DNA from: Pseudomonas sp. S09G 359
Lineage (GTDB): Bacteria; Pseudomonadota; Gammaproteobacteria; Pseudomonadales; Pseudomonadaceae
Direction: 5' to 3'
DNA: 64,000 nucleotides
NCBI RefSeq assembly: GCF_002843605.1
Contig: NZ_CP025263.1
Coordinates: forward strand, 390,501 to 454,500
Both the position numbers and the translations under genes were made by a program. Shown here in pieces: positions 7,725-17,020 of the stretch (position 1 is its first letter; each line of letters opens with the position of its first letter). The notes under the pieces are model-generated. The model was not told where the DNA came from. It was given only the letters and a program-made list of their open reading frames with translations, and ran no database searches.

Positions 7725-9386
7725 ATGAGCACTAGTACTGCGGCCGGCCATAGCGCCGCGCAGCCTGCGTTCCTGTCCAAGGAACGCATTATCGCCAAGC
7801 CCGGGTTCAACCGCTGGCTGGTTCCACCGGCCGCCCTGGCCATCCACCTTTGCATCGGCATGGCCTACGGTTTCTCGGTGTTCTGGTTGCCACTGTCGAA
7901 GGCGCTGGGTGTCACCAAGCCGGTCGCCTGTGCGCCGGACATGAGCTTCATCGCCCAAGTCTTCTCGTCCCAATGCGACTGGCCCATCTCCATGCTGGGC
8001 TGGATCTACACCCTGTTCTTCATCTTCCTGGGCTGCTCGGCAGCGATCTGGGGCGGCTGGCTGGAACATGCCGGGCCGCGCAAGGCTGGCGTTGTATCGG
8101 CACTGTGCTGGTGTGGCGGCCTGTTGATCTCGGCGTTGGGTATCTATACCCACCAGATCTGGCTGATGTGGATCGGCTCCGGGGTCATTGGCGGTATCGG
8201 CCTGGGCCTTGGCTATATCTCGCCCGTGTCGACCCTGATCAAGTGGTTTCCGGACAAGCGTGGCATGGCCACCGGCATGGCGATCATGGGCTTCGGCGGC
8301 GGCGCGATGGTCGGTGCACCCCTGGCCGCAGCGCTGATGGGCCACTTTGCTTCGCCGACCGGCGTGGGCGTGTGGCAGAGCTTCCTGGTGATGGCTGCGA
8401 TCTACTTCGTGTTCATGATCGGCGGCGCACTCTCCTATCGCGTTCCGCCAACCGGCTGGAAGCCTGAGGGCTGGACCGCGCCGGCGAAAAAAGCCAATAA
8501 CGCAATGATCACTCACCGTCACGTGCATGTGAACGTGGCGTGGAAAACCCCGCAATTCCGTCTGGTATGGCTGGTGCTGTGCCTGAACGTATCGGCCGGT
8601 ATCGGCATCCTCGGCATGGCTTCGCCGCTGCTGCAGGAAGTGTTCGGCGGCAAGTTGCTGGGTGTGGATGTGCCGTTCGGCCAGTTGGACGCCGGGCAAT
8701 TGGCCTCGATTGCTGCTATCGCTGCGGGCTTCACCGGTCTGTTGAGCCTGTTCAACATCGGTGGCCGGTTCTTCTGGGCGTCGTTCTCCGACTACCTGGG
8801 CCGTAAAAACACCTATTTCGTGTTCTTCGCCCTGGGCTTTGCCCTGTATGCGCTGATCCCGAACCTGGGGCACCTGGGCAACGTGGCGCTGTTCGTGGCG
8901 GCGTTCTGCATCATCCTGTCGATGTACGGCGGTGGTTTTGCGACCGTGCCTGCGTACCTGGCCGACCTGTTCGGTACCCAGATGGTCGGCGCGATCCACG
9001 GTCGTCTGCTCACGGCCTGGGCCGCAGCGGGCGTATTGGGCCCGGTGCTGGTCAACTACCTGCGTGAATATCAGCTGAGCATCGGCGTTGAACGCGCCGC
9101 CGCCTATGACATCACCTTGTATATCCTCGCTGGCCTGCTGGTGCTGGGTTTCATTTGCAACCTGCTGGTTCGCCCGGTGGCCGACAAGTACTTCATGACC
9201 GACGCCGAACTGGCTGCCGAACAGGCGCTGGGTCATGACAAGGGCGCTGATGCCACCACTTCCCTGGAGTGGAAAGCCGCAGCCGGCAGCAAGCCATTGG
9301 CGATCGCCGCCTGGCTGGTGGTGGGTATTCCGTTGGCGTGGGGTGTGTGGGTGACCCTGCAGAAGACGGCGGTACTGTTCCACTAA
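7725..9386 (+). CDS. OFA-family MFS transporter (oxalate/formate antiporter-like)
   Basis: A 553-residue MFS protein with at least twelve membrane helices. After a polar 30-residue N-terminus the first helix runs into HLCIGMAYGFSVFWLPLSKALG, the helix-1 pattern of the OFA subfamily. The MFS loop motif appears as KWFPDKRGMATGMAIMGFGGGA (about 172-193), and a second copy in the C-terminal half as FSDYLGRKNTYFVFF. It is about 100 residues longer than classical OxlT, mainly from an insertion after helix 1 (about 65-90) and a C-terminal extension holding an extra hydrophobic segment. The substrate is probably a small carboxylate; nothing nearby identifies it. It appears to be a single-gene unit followed by a REPIN. 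Confidence 0.85.
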   Translation: MSTSTAAGHSAAQPAFLSKERIIAKPGFNRWLVPPAALAIHLCIGMAYGFSVFWLPLSKALGVTKPVACAPDMSFIAQVFSSQCDWPISMLGWIYTLFFIFLGCSAAIWGGWLEHAGPRKAGVVSALCWCGGLLISALGIYTHQIWLMWIGSGVIGGIGLGLGYISPVSTLIKWFPDKRGMATGMAIMGFGGGAMVGAPLAAALMGHFASPTGVGVWQSFLVMAAIYFVFMIGGALSYRVPPTGWKPEGWTAPAKKANNAMITHRHVHVNVAWKTPQFRLVWLVLCLNVSAGIGILGMASPLLQEVFGGKLLGVDVPFGQLDAGQLASIAAIAAGFTGLLSLFNIGGRFFWASFSDYLGRKNTYFVFFALGFALYALIPNLGHLGNVALFVAAFCIILSMYGGGFATVPAYLADLFGTQMVGAIHGRLLTAWAAAGVLGPVLVNYLREYQLSIGVERAAAYDITLYILAGLLVLGFICNLLVRPVADKYFMTDAELAAEQALGHDKGADATTSLEWKAAAGSKPLAIAAWLVVGIPLAWGVWVTLQKTAVLFH

Positions 9387-9400
9387 CACCGCATGAACCT

Positions 9401-9524
9401 TGTGGGAGCGGGCTCGTGTGGGAGCGGGCTTGCTCGCGAATGGGTTGGATCAGTCAGCGCATGTATTGGCTGACACGCCGCCTTCGCGAGCAAGCCCGCT
9501 CCCACACAAAGCAGCTCCCACACT
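9401..9524. repeat. REPIN (GCTCGCGAA-type REP pair) with outer partial copies
   Basis: Two inverted REP copies (9417-9440 and 9482-9506) flank a 40-bp spacer. Outside them lie truncated copies of the same ends (TGTGGGAGCGGGCT at 9401-9414 and AGCTCCCACAC near 9513-9523), so the element looks like one REPIN nested in, or partly duplicated beside, another. It fills the gap between the OFA transporter and the hisB promoter region. Confidence 0.85.
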
Positions 9525-9642
9525 TGTACTGACATGTCTATCCCCGACACTCCATCAGTCTTATCCCCTTCGATGTTTCTGTTTAGCGCCCGCGCCCCTA
9601 TAATGGCTGCCTTTTTCGCCCAATGATTTTGCGGAGCTGGTG

Positions 9643-10236
9643 ATGGCCGAACGTAAGGCGTCCGTCGAGCGCGACACTCTGGAAACCCAGATCAAAGCCT
9701 CGATCAACCTGGATGGCACCGGAAAGGCCCGATTTGATATCGGTGTACCTTTTCTTGAGCACATGCTGGACCAGATCGCCCGTCACGGGCTGATCGACCT
9801 GGATATCGTCAGCAAGGGTGACCTGCACATTGACGACCACCACACGGTGGAAGACGTGGGTATCACCCTCGGCCAGGCTTTTGCCAAGGCCATCGGCGAC
9901 AAAAAAGGCATCCGTCGCTACGGCCACGCCTATGTCCCGCTGGACGAAGCGCTGTCGCGTGTGGTCATCGACTTCTCGGGCCGCCCAGGCCTGCAGATGC
10001 ACGTGCCGTACACCCGCGCCACCGTGGGCGGCTTCGACGTCGACCTGTTCCAGGAATTTTTCCAGGGTTTCGTCAACCACGCACTGGTCAGCCTGCACAT
10101 CGACAACCTGCGTGGCACCAACACCCACCACCAGATCGAAACCGTGTTCAAGGCTTTCGGCCGCGCGCTGCGCATGGCGGTGGAGCTGGATGACCGCATG
10201 GCCGGGCAAATGCCTTCGACCAAGGGCGTTCTGTAA
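9643..10236 (+). CDS. hisB: Imidazoleglycerol-phosphate dehydratase HisB
   Basis: A 197-residue cytoplasmic enzyme that dehydrates imidazole glycerol phosphate to imidazole acetol phosphate in histidine synthesis. The manganese-binding motifs are clear: [24 protein letters not shown] and, in the second half, [17 protein letters not shown]. It is the monofunctional dehydratase, without the HisB-N phosphatase domain found in enterics. A GTG at 9640 directly before the ATG is possible, but the SD GGAG fits ATG 9643 better. A TATAAT -10 box lies at 9599-9604. The stop codon overlaps the hisH ATG by one base, so it leads the hisBH-DUF2164-hisAF operon. Confidence 0.97.
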   Translation: MAERKASVERDTLETQIKASINLDGTGKARFDIGVPFLEHMLDQIARHGLIDLDIVSKGDLHIDDHHTVEDVGITLGQAFAKAIGDKKGIRRYGHAYVPLDEALSRVVIDFSGRPGLQMHVPYTRATVGGFDVDLFQEFFQGFVNHALVSLHIDNLRGTNTHHQIETVFKAFGRALRMAVELDDRMAGQMPSTKGVL

Positions 10237-10874
10237 TGCAGACGGTCGCGGTTATCGACTACGGCATGGGTAACCTGCACTCGGTGGCCAAGGCCCTCGA
10301 GCACGTAGGCGCCGGCAAGGTGCTGATCACCAGCGATGCCAACGTGATTCGCGAAGCCGACCGGGTAGTGTTCCCGGGCGTCGGCGCGATTCGCGATTGC
10401 ATGGCCGAGATCCGCCGCCTGGGCTTTGACAGCCTGGTGCGTGAAGTCAGCCAGGACCGCCCGTTTCTCGGGATCTGCGTGGGCATGCAAGCCTTGCTCG
10501 ACAGCAGTGAAGAGAACGACGGCGTCGACTGCATCGGCCTGTTCCCGGGCCAGGTGAAGTTCTTCGGCAAAGACCTGCATGAAGACGGCGAACACTTGAA
10601 AGTCCCGCACATGGGCTGGAACGAAGTGCGCCAGAGCGTCGATCACCCGTTGTGGCACGAAGTGCCGGACATGGCGCGCTTCTACTTCGTGCACAGCTAT
10701 TACATCGCCGCCGGTAAACCCGGCCAGGTGGTGGGTGGCGGGCACTACGGCGTCGACTTCGCTGCCGCGCTGGCCGAAGGCTCGCGGTTTGCCGTGCAGT
10801 TCCACCCGGAGAAGAGCCATACCCATGGCCTGCAATTGCTGCAGAACTTCGCCGCCTGGGACGGGCGCTGGTAA
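10236..10874 (+). CDS. hisH: Imidazole glycerol phosphate synthase glutaminase subunit HisH
   Basis: A 212-residue class I glutamine amidotransferase that feeds ammonia to HisF. The nucleophile Cys lies in [12 protein letters not shown] (about residue 83) and the His-Glu pair in [11 protein letters not shown] near the C-terminus. It begins with the usual [18 protein letters not shown]. The ATG overlaps the hisB stop by one base, and the next ORF begins at the base after the stop, which indicates strong translational coupling. Its partner hisF is three genes downstream. Confidence 0.97.
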   Translation: MQTVAVIDYGMGNLHSVAKALEHVGAGKVLITSDANVIREADRVVFPGVGAIRDCMAEIRRLGFDSLVREVSQDRPFLGICVGMQALLDSSEENDGVDCIGLFPGQVKFFGKDLHEDGEHLKVPHMGWNEVRQSVDHPLWHEVPDMARFYFVHSYYIAAGKPGQVVGGGHYGVDFAAALAEGSRFAVQFHPEKSHTHGLQLLQNFAAWDGRW

Positions 10875-11132
10875 ATGGCCAGGAAGCCGAAGCAGCCTAT
10901 CTTGAACCTCACGCCCGAACAGGAGAGTGAGGCTACCCTCAAGATCAAGCGCTTCATGGAAGACCGCTTCGAACTCAAGCTGGGTTCGTTCGAGGTCGCC
11001 GAGATTCTTGAGCTGTTCACCACCGAAGTGGCTCCGCACTATTACAACCGGGCGGTTTTCGACGCGCAGACGCTCCTTAAAGAAAGGTTCGAAAGCATCG
11101 AAAGCGACCTGTGGTCGCTTGAGAAACCCTGA
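10875..11132 (+). CDS. DUF2164 family protein inside the his operon
   Basis: An 85-residue hydrophilic protein, rich in Glu and Lys, matching the DUF2164 pattern (LTPEQESEATLKIKRFMEDRFELKLGSFEV followed by ILELFTTEVAPHYYNRAVFDA, quoted in parts). It is predicted mostly helical, cytoplasmic and without a signal sequence. No function is established to my knowledge. Its ATG follows the hisH stop with no gap, so it is translated with hisH, and hisA starts 39 bp later. This arrangement, with a small conserved protein between hisH and hisA, suggests a link to HisH/HisF assembly or control, but that is inference from position only. Confidence 0.88.
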   Translation: MARKPKQPILNLTPEQESEATLKIKRFMEDRFELKLGSFEVAEILELFTTEVAPHYYNRAVFDAQTLLKERFESIESDLWSLEKP

Positions 11133-11171
11133 TTTCCCAAGCATTGCTGAATATCGAATAAGGTTTGCCAG

Positions 11172-11909
11172 ATGCTGATTATCCCCGCTATCGATCTCAA
11201 GGACGGCGCCTGCGTACGTCTGCGCCAAGGCCGTATGGAAGACTCCACGGTGTTCTCCGATGACCCGGTGAGCATGGCCGCCAAATGGGTGGAAGGGGGC
11301 TGCCGTCGTCTGCATCTGGTGGACTTGAACGGCGCCTTCGAAGGCCAGCCAGTCAACGGTGAAGTGGTCACCGCGATTGCCAAGCGCTACCCGAACCTGC
11401 CGATCCAGATCGGTGGCGGTATCCGCTCCCTGGAAACCATCGAGCACTACGTCAAGGCTGGCGTGAGCTACGTGATCATCGGCACCAAGGCGGTGAAAGA
11501 CCCTGCGTTCGTTGCCGAAGCCTGTCGCGCGTTTCCGGGCAAGGTCATCGTCGGCCTGGATGCCAAAGACGGTTTCGTCGCCACCGATGGCTGGGCTGAA
11601 ATCAGCACCGTGCAGGTGATCGACCTGGCCAAGCAGTTTGAAGCCGACGGCGTGTCCGCTATCGTTTATACCGATATCGCCAAAGACGGCATGATGCAGG
11701 GCTGCAACGTGCCGTTCACCGCTGCGCTGGCTGCGGCCACGAAGATTCCGGTGATCGCTTCCGGCGGTATCCACAACTTGGGCGACATCAAGTCGCTGCT
11801 GGACGCCAAGGCCCCCGGCATCATCGGCGCCATCACCGGCCGTGCGATCTACGAAGGTACCCTGGACGTCGCCGAAGCCCAGGCTTACTGCGACGCCTAC
11901 AACGGCTGA
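11172..11909 (+). CDS. hisA: ProFAR isomerase HisA
   Basis: A 245-residue (beta-alpha)8-barrel enzyme that isomerises ProFAR to PRFAR, the step before the HisH/HisF synthase. The catalytic acids are Asp8 in [10 protein letters not shown] and the Asp in [10 protein letters not shown] (about residue 130). The phosphate-binding loops [11 protein letters not shown] and [11 protein letters not shown] are present at the ends of the two half-barrels. It lies in the his operon, 9 bp before hisF. Confidence 0.97.
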
Positions 11910-11918
11910 GGACTGACC

Positions 11919-12689
11919 ATGGCGCTGGCCAAACGCATCATCCCTTGCCTGGACGTCGACAACGGTCGCGTGGTCAAGGGCGTCAAGTTCGAGAACATCC
12001 GTGATGCCGGCGACCCGGTGGAAATCGCCCGTCGCTACGATGAGCAGGGTGCCGACGAGATTACCTTTCTCGACATCACCGCCAGCGTCGACGGCCGCGA
12101 CACTACGTTGCATACCGTCGAGCGCATGGCCAGCCAGGTGTTTATCCCACTGACCGTGGGCGGTGGCGTACGCACCGTGCAAGACATCCGCAACCTGCTC
12201 AATGCCGGTGCGGACAAGGTCTCGATCAACACGGCTGCGGTGTTCAACCCGGAGTTTGTCGGCGAAGCGGCGCAACACTTCGGCTCGCAATGCATCGTGG
12301 TAGCCATCGACGCCAAAAAGGTTTCCGGCCCGGGTGAAACCCCGCGCTGGGAGATCTTCACCCACGGTGGTCGCAAGCCGACCGGCCTGGATGCGGTGGA
12401 GTGGGCGATGAAGATGGAAGCCCTGGGCGCTGGCGAAATCCTGCTCACCAGCATGGACCAGGACGGCATGAAAAATGGCTTCGACCTGGGCGTGACCCGC
12501 GCCATCAGCGACGCGCTGGGCATTCCGGTAATCGCTTCGGGCGGTGTGGGCAACCTGCAACACCTGGCCGACGGTGTGATCGAAGGCCACGCCAGCGCAG
12601 TGCTGGCGGCGAGTATTTTCCACTTTGGCGAATACACCGTTCCCGAGGCCAAGGCCTACATGGCGGCGCGAGGTATCGTCGTTCGCTAA
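11919..12689 (+). CDS. hisF: Imidazole glycerol phosphate synthase cyclase subunit HisF
   Basis: A 256-residue (beta-alpha)8 barrel that uses ammonia from HisH to convert PRFAR to imidazole glycerol phosphate and AICAR. Asp11 ([15 protein letters not shown]) and the second catalytic Asp in [10 protein letters not shown] are present, with the phosphate loops [13 protein letters not shown] and [14 protein letters not shown]. It is the last biosynthetic gene of the his cluster; the binding-protein gene begins 66 bp downstream on the same strand and may be read through. Confidence 0.97.
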   Translation: MALAKRIIPCLDVDNGRVVKGVKFENIRDAGDPVEIARRYDEQGADEITFLDITASVDGRDTTLHTVERMASQVFIPLTVGGGVRTVQDIRNLLNAGADKVSINTAAVFNPEFVGEAAQHFGSQCIVVAIDAKKVSGPGETPRWEIFTHGGRKPTGLDAVEWAMKMEALGAGEILLTSMDQDGMKNGFDLGVTRAISDALGIPVIASGGVGNLQHLADGVIEGHASAVLAASIFHFGEYTVPEAKAYMAARGIVVR

Positions 12690-12755
12690 ACGTTGCTGGA
12701 CACCATGGCGGGCGCGCGGCACTCTCTGCGCTTGCCATGGATCCCGGTAGCCTTC

Positions 12756-13511
12756 ATGTTCAAGACCCTGTTGCTCGCCCTCGCCAGTACCTCCCTGCTG
12801 TTGGCAGGTTCGGCCCACGCCGAAGAACCGTCTGACGCCTCTCTGGTGTTGCTGACGGAAAATTTCCCGCCCTACAACATGGCCAAGAACGGCAAGAACT
12901 TCGCGAAGGAAGAAAACATCGAAGGCATCGCCGTGGACATTGTCCGCGAGACCTTCAAGCGCGCCGGCATTTCCTACAATCTGACCCTGCGTTTTCCGTG
13001 GGAGCGAATCTACAAGCTCGCCCTGGAAAAGCCCGGCTACGGCGTATTCGTGATGGCGCGCCTGCCCGATCGCGAAGCGCTGTTCAAATGGGTCGGCCCG
13101 ATTGGCCCGGATGATTGGGTGTTGCTGGCCAAAGCCGACAGCAAAATCCAGCTGGCCGACCTTGAGCATGCACGCCGTTACAAGATCGGCGCCTATAAAG
13201 GCGATGCCATCGCCGAGACCCTGGAAAAGCAGGGCCTCAACCCACTGGTGGTGCTGCGCGACCAGGACAACGCGCAAAAGCTGATGGATGGCCAGATCGA
13301 CCTGTGGGCCACCGGCGACCCGGCGGGCCGTTACCTGGCACGCCAGGTCGGGGTGACCGGGCTCAAGACCGTGCTGCGATTCAACAGCGCCGAGTTGTAC
13401 CTGGCGCTGAACAAGAACGTGCCGGATGAACAGGTGGCCAAGCTTCAAAAGGCCCTTGATCAGTTACGGGAAGAGGGTGTTGTCGGTGAAATCATGGGGC
13501 GTTATCTCTAG
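12756..13511 (+). CDS. Periplasmic solute-binding protein (SBP_bac_3-like)
   Basis: A 251-residue exported protein: MFKTLLLALASTSLLLAGSAHA is a signal peptide with an AHA cleavage site. The mature part has the two-lobed family 3 pattern, with LTENFPPYN at the start of lobe 1, GIAVDIVRETFKRAGI after it, and a second-lobe segment RYKIGAYKGDAIAETLEKQGL. Such proteins bind amino acids or similar small solutes. No permease or ATPase gene is beside it, so it may be an orphan or a sensor-type protein. The upstream in-frame ATG 12705 would put 17 residues before the signal peptide and is less likely. The last 48 bp overlap the 3' end of the convergent Vps62 gene. Confidence 0.85.
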   Translation: MFKTLLLALASTSLLLAGSAHAEEPSDASLVLLTENFPPYNMAKNGKNFAKEENIEGIAVDIVRETFKRAGISYNLTLRFPWERIYKLALEKPGYGVFVMARLPDREALFKWVGPIGPDDWVLLAKADSKIQLADLEHARRYKIGAYKGDAIAETLEKQGLNPLVVLRDQDNAQKLMDGQIDLWATGDPAGRYLARQVGVTGLKTVLRFNSAELYLALNKNVPDEQVAKLQKALDQLREEGVVGEIMGRYL

Positions 13512-14780
13512 CACGGGTTCGACGGAAGGCTGAGCAAGTGCTTCCTCGACGATCTCGGGTACTTCGGGCGGCGCCGGGGCCGGCAGGTTTTCTTCATCCT
13601 CAGGCGCCGCCTCAGATGCTTCGCTGAAGTACACCGTGTCGCCGTTGGTGTAACTCACGGTAGAGGCCAGTTGACTGCCGTCCTGGCGGTACAACGTATA
13701 CTCGCTGCGTATGACGTAGGCGGCGATGGTCTGGCTTGCCGGCACATACGCCGCCACTTCCAGCGGCATTGAAGCGCCCCAGCCCTTGGCCGATTGCGTG
13801 GTATGGGTGAACGACTTGCTCAACTGCGCAGAAAAAATCACCGGTCGGGAAATGGGTGACCACTCATACGCGAGCTGAATGCCCGTCAGCGTTGTGAAGT
13901 CTATTGAATGGTCGTCGACCTCGCCCTTGTATGCCGTCCAGTTGAACGTTTTGCCCTGCGGTGTGGTGTTCTGCCCAACGCCTACTGCCAGGTATCGATC
14001 GATTCTTTGCAGTCGATACATCGGCGAGTAATGCAGCTGTTCAAACGGCGTCAGGTTGCTGTCCTTTACAGTGAACCATGGCAGTTCGCACACAGTGGCA
14101 GACGGCTCCGTTTCCACCGCTGCAAGCGGCGCGGGTGGTGCGGGCAGAGGGCTTTCCTGGAGCGCCAGTTCCATGCGCAAGGCATAAGGCCTGGCACCGA
14201 ACGAGGGCCGGGTCCATCCGTCCGTCCCGTAAAAGGTGCCGGTGGCGATGTAGGCTGCGCCAGGCTCTACGTCGGGGGTATGAACATCCCATGCGCTGAA
14301 GTCAAGATGAGCGCCACTGCCCTTGTCGTTCCATATCGAGTTGCCGATATAGGCGTCGACGGCAAGATCCGCCCTGACACAGCGCACCGCATTCAGTGTC
14401 GGTTTGTCATACCCGATACAGCAGACCATGCCCATGGCCACATACCCTTCGGGAGGCACCGGTTTCCATACGGAGAATTCGGAGCGAACTTTCTTGGCGG
14501 CGTTTTTCCAGACCAGGTTAAAGCCTACCGGCGCCCGCAGGGCGGTGCCATTGACGGTGTCTGCTTCGCTGACCACGGCGACGAACTTGCGGTTATTGAT
14601 CGTGCGATAGTCGTTGGCGATCACGTCACCCAACGAAGAGAAACTGTTCAGCGAATCCGCCGTGGTATTGGGGCGCCAAAACGTGGCGGCGTTATCTGCG
14701 CCTGAGTCTTTGGCGCTCCAGAGCAGATCAAACTCTGTTGTGAAATTGATCAACAGATCTTTAAAACGGATGGGCTGCAT
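13464..14780 (-). CDS. Vps62-related (DUF946-like) protein
   Basis: A 438-residue protein matching the Vps62/DUF946 family, best known from plants and fungi. The N-terminal part reads FKDLLINFTTEFDLLWSAKD, then SGADNAATFWRPN, GDVIANDYRTINNRKFVAVV and VWKPVPPEGYVAMGMVCC, the repeated beta-strand signature of that family. There is no signal peptide. After a Pro/Ala-rich linker (about 212-226) the second half (about 240-390) is predicted beta-rich and lacks a clear assignment; the C-terminus is acidic and Pro-rich. Its function in bacteria is not known to me. GC content looks lower than the flanking genes, suggesting acquisition. Its 3' end overlaps the convergent binding-protein gene by 48 bp. 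Confidence 0.75.
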   Translation of the reverse strand: MQPIRFKDLLINFTTEFDLLWSAKDSGADNAATFWRPNTTADSLNSFSSLGDVIANDYRTINNRKFVAVVSEADTVNGTALRAPVGFNLVWKNAAKKVRSEFSVWKPVPPEGYVAMGMVCCIGYDKPTLNAVRCVRADLAVDAYIGNSIWNDKGSGAHLDFSAWDVHTPDVEPGAAYIATGTFYGTDGWTRPSFGARPYALRMELALQESPLPAPPAPLAAVETEPSATVCELPWFTVKDSNLTPFEQLHYSPMYRLQRIDRYLAVGVGQNTTPQGKTFNWTAYKGEVDDHSIDFTTLTGIQLAYEWSPISRPVIFSAQLSKSFTHTTQSAKGWGASMPLEVAAYVPASQTIAAYVIRSEYTLYRQDGSQLASTVSYTNGDTVYFSEASEAAPEDEENLPAPAPPEVPEIVEEALAQPSVEPVLEITPHDFTDNTLFP

Positions 14781-14898
14781 TGTTTATCTTCCCAATTTTA
14801 TAAAAGTTGCAGGCCTGCACTTGCGTGGCCTGTTTGGCTGCGCTGCAACTATTGAATAAAACGGAAGGGGCAAAGCGGTAGCTATGTAAGGCAGGGTA

Positions 14899-15672
14899 TC
14901 AGCGGTAAGTGCCGTCTTTACCATGACCCGCCATGGCGCGATTGCTGCGCAGGCTGATCATCAACTTGATATTGATCCACTCGATGCCCTGGGCCTTGAG
15001 CTTGGGCAGCTCGCGCTCCAGCACCGCGAGGGTCTGTGGGTATGGATGGCCGATCATCACCGCCGAACCTTGCTTGTGGGCCAGCGTGATCGCGGTTTGC
15101 AACTGGGTAGTGATCGCCGCTTCGGTGCGCTCGTCATCGAGGAATACATCCCGTGAGACGCTGGCCAGGCCAATCTTCTGTGCCTCGGCGGCGGCCACCG
15201 TCTTGGCGCTGGTGCGGCTGTCGACAAAGAACTTGTGGCGCCGTTGCAGCTCGCCCATCAGCCAGGCCATGGCCTCTGGCTGCGCGGTCATACGGCTGCC
15301 CATATGGTTGTTGATGCCGGCCGCGTAGGGTACGGCGTTGAAGGCCGCGTCCAGGCGCTTGCCCAGCTCCTCGATGGGCAGCTCGGGGTGCCAGGCGAAC
15401 GGCCCGGTGGCCGGGTCCATGGGCATGTGCAGGATCACGATCTTGCCGGCCTTGTGCGCTTCGCGGGCGAATTCGGCGGCGTGGGGTGTGTCAGGCATGA
15501 TCGCCGTGGTCACCGGGCCGGGCAGCGCGAGCACACGCCGATCCCGGGGCAGGTTTTGCCCCAGGTCGTCGATGATCAAGGTGAGGTAGGCTTTGTGTGG
15601 TTCGCCGGCAGGGGCCGCGTGGGCGACCCCTGCCAGGCTGCACAGCAGGGCAATGATCAGAGCAAAGCGCAT
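14899..15672 (-). CDS. Divergent polysaccharide deacetylase (YibQ-like), exported
   Basis: A 257-residue protein with signal peptide MRFALIIALLCSLAGVAHA. The mature part fits the divergent polysaccharide deacetylase family (YibQ): LTLIIDDLGQNLPRDR, TTAIMPDTPHAAEFAREAH, VILHMPMDP and INNHMGSRMTA. It has Asp-Asp, His and His-Met features of the deacetylase fold, but activity has not been shown for most members. It follows ctpA by one base and lies in the envC-ctpA-yibQ order that is common next to gpmI, which points to a cell-wall remodelling role in the periplasm. Confidence 0.9.
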   Translation of the reverse strand: MRFALIIALLCSLAGVAHAAPAGEPHKAYLTLIIDDLGQNLPRDRRVLALPGPVTTAIMPDTPHAAEFAREAHKAGKIVILHMPMDPATGPFAWHPELPIEELGKRLDAAFNAVPYAAGINNHMGSRMTAQPEAMAWLMGELQRRHKFFVDSRTSAKTVAAAEAQKIGLASVSRDVFLDDERTEAAITTQLQTAITLAHKQGSAVMIGHPYPQTLAVLERELPKLKAQGIEWINIKLMISLRSNRAMAGHGKDGTYR

Positions 15673-15673
15673 A

Positions 15674-16990
15674 TCAACGGCTGCGAGTGATGCTCAGGCC
15701 TTTAAGCAGGCTAAGCGCCTGGGCCAGTTGGTAGTCGTCGTCCTGCGGCATCGGCTTGGCTTTGGCGCCGCTGCCGGTCGGTTGGTCGGCGCCGCCGTTG
15801 CCATTGCCCAGGTGACCTTGCAGGTCTGCCTCTTTGTAGTACTCGCTGTCGATCTCGTTGGTGATCTTGGCCTTGCGCACTTCGATGTCCGGCACGATGC
15901 CCTGGGCCTGGATCGAACGGCCATTCGGCGTGTAGTACAACGCGGTGGTGATCTTTAGCGCGCGATCGTTGTTCAGCGGCAGCACGGTTTGCACCGAGCC
16001 TTTACCGAAGCTGGTGGTGCCCATCAGCACGCCGCGTTTCTGGTCCTGCAGGGCACCGGCGACGATTTCCGACGCCGAGGCGCTGCCGCCGTTGATCAGC
16101 ACGGCCAGCGGCACGTTTTCGCTGAGGTCGTTGCCGGTGGCCGAGAAGCGCAGCTCGGAGTTGGCAATACGGCCCTTGGTGTACACGATCAGGCCTTTGG
16201 TGATGAAGTGGTCAACCACTTCCACCGCCGCCTGCAGCACGCCGCCCGGGTTGTTACGCAGGTCGAGCACGATGCCGCTGAGCTTCTTGCCGTTGTCCTT
16301 GCGCAGCTTGGCCAGGGCCTTGGCCACTTCGTCGCCGGTCTTGACCTGGAACTGGGTGATGCGGATGTAACCGTAGCCCGACTCCAGCAGCTGGCTCTTC
16401 ACGCTCTTGACCACGATGGTCGCGCGGGTCAGCGTCACGTCGAACGGGTTGCCACCGTCGCGCACCAGGGTCAGGGTGATTTTCTGGCCGATCTTGCCGC
16501 GCATCTTGTCGACGGCTTCGGTCATGGTCTGGCCGCGCGTCGGCTGGCCGTTGATCTTGACGATAAAGTCGCCGGCCTGGATGCCGGCCTTGGACGCCGG
16601 GGTGTCATCGATCGGCGAAACCACCTTGATATTGCCGTCTTCGGAGCCGACTTCGATGCCCAGGCCACCGAACTCGCCGCTGGTGCTTTCCTGCAGCTCG
16701 GCAAAATCTTCCGGGCCCAGGTAGGCGGAGTGCGGGTCGAGGTTGCTGAGCATGCCCTTGATGGCATTTTCCAGCAGGGTCTTGTCGTCTACGGGTTCGA
16801 CATACGCTGCCTTGATCCGGTCCATCACCTCGGCAAAGGTGCGCAGCTCGTCCAGCGGCAATGGCGCCTTGGTGGTCGCGGCCGTGGCGGCGGGTACAGC
16901 CGGTGCGGCCTGGTCGGCGAAAGCCAGGGGCGCGCCGATCACCAGGGCGATCGTCAGGGCCAGCGAAGTGAGGCGGGACAAATGCAGCAT
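15674..16990 (-). CDS. ctpA: S41 family C-terminal processing protease (CtpA-like)
   Basis: A 438-residue periplasmic protease. It has a signal peptide (LALTIALVIGAPLAFA), an N-terminal helical part, a PDZ domain (about 95-180, with GLGIEVGSEDGNIKVVSPI and ASKAGIQAGDFIVKING) and an S41 domain with the Ser-Lys dyad: Ser in NGGSASASEIVAGAL and Lys in SFGKGSVQTVLPL. Such enzymes trim or degrade cell-wall hydrolases and lipoproteins. A proline-free, Gly/Asn-rich tail ends the protein. It lies 30 bp after envC; because EnvC-type activators control amidases, the pairing suggests joint control of peptidoglycan cleavage. Confidence 0.93.
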   Translation of the reverse strand: MLHLSRLTSLALTIALVIGAPLAFADQAAPAVPAATAATTKAPLPLDELRTFAEVMDRIKAAYVEPVDDKTLLENAIKGMLSNLDPHSAYLGPEDFAELQESTSGEFGGLGIEVGSEDGNIKVVSPIDDTPASKAGIQAGDFIVKINGQPTRGQTMTEAVDKMRGKIGQKITLTLVRDGGNPFDVTLTRATIVVKSVKSQLLESGYGYIRITQFQVKTGDEVAKALAKLRKDNGKKLSGIVLDLRNNPGGVLQAAVEVVDHFITKGLIVYTKGRIANSELRFSATGNDLSENVPLAVLINGGSASASEIVAGALQDQKRGVLMGTTSFGKGSVQTVLPLNNDRALKITTALYYTPNGRSIQAQGIVPDIEVRKAKITNEIDSEYYKEADLQGHLGNGNGGADQPTGSGAKAKPMPQDDDYQLAQALSLLKGLSITRSR

Positions 16991-17020
16991 GTCGAACGAA
17001 CTCCTAATGTAGATGCGGCC

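Noticed and set aside
9930..13448. An 1172-codon open frame antisense to the his genes
   Set aside because: High-GC coding sequence often leaves the antisense frame open. The plus-strand his genes are certain, and the antisense product is His/Gln/Val-rich with no family pattern or start signal.
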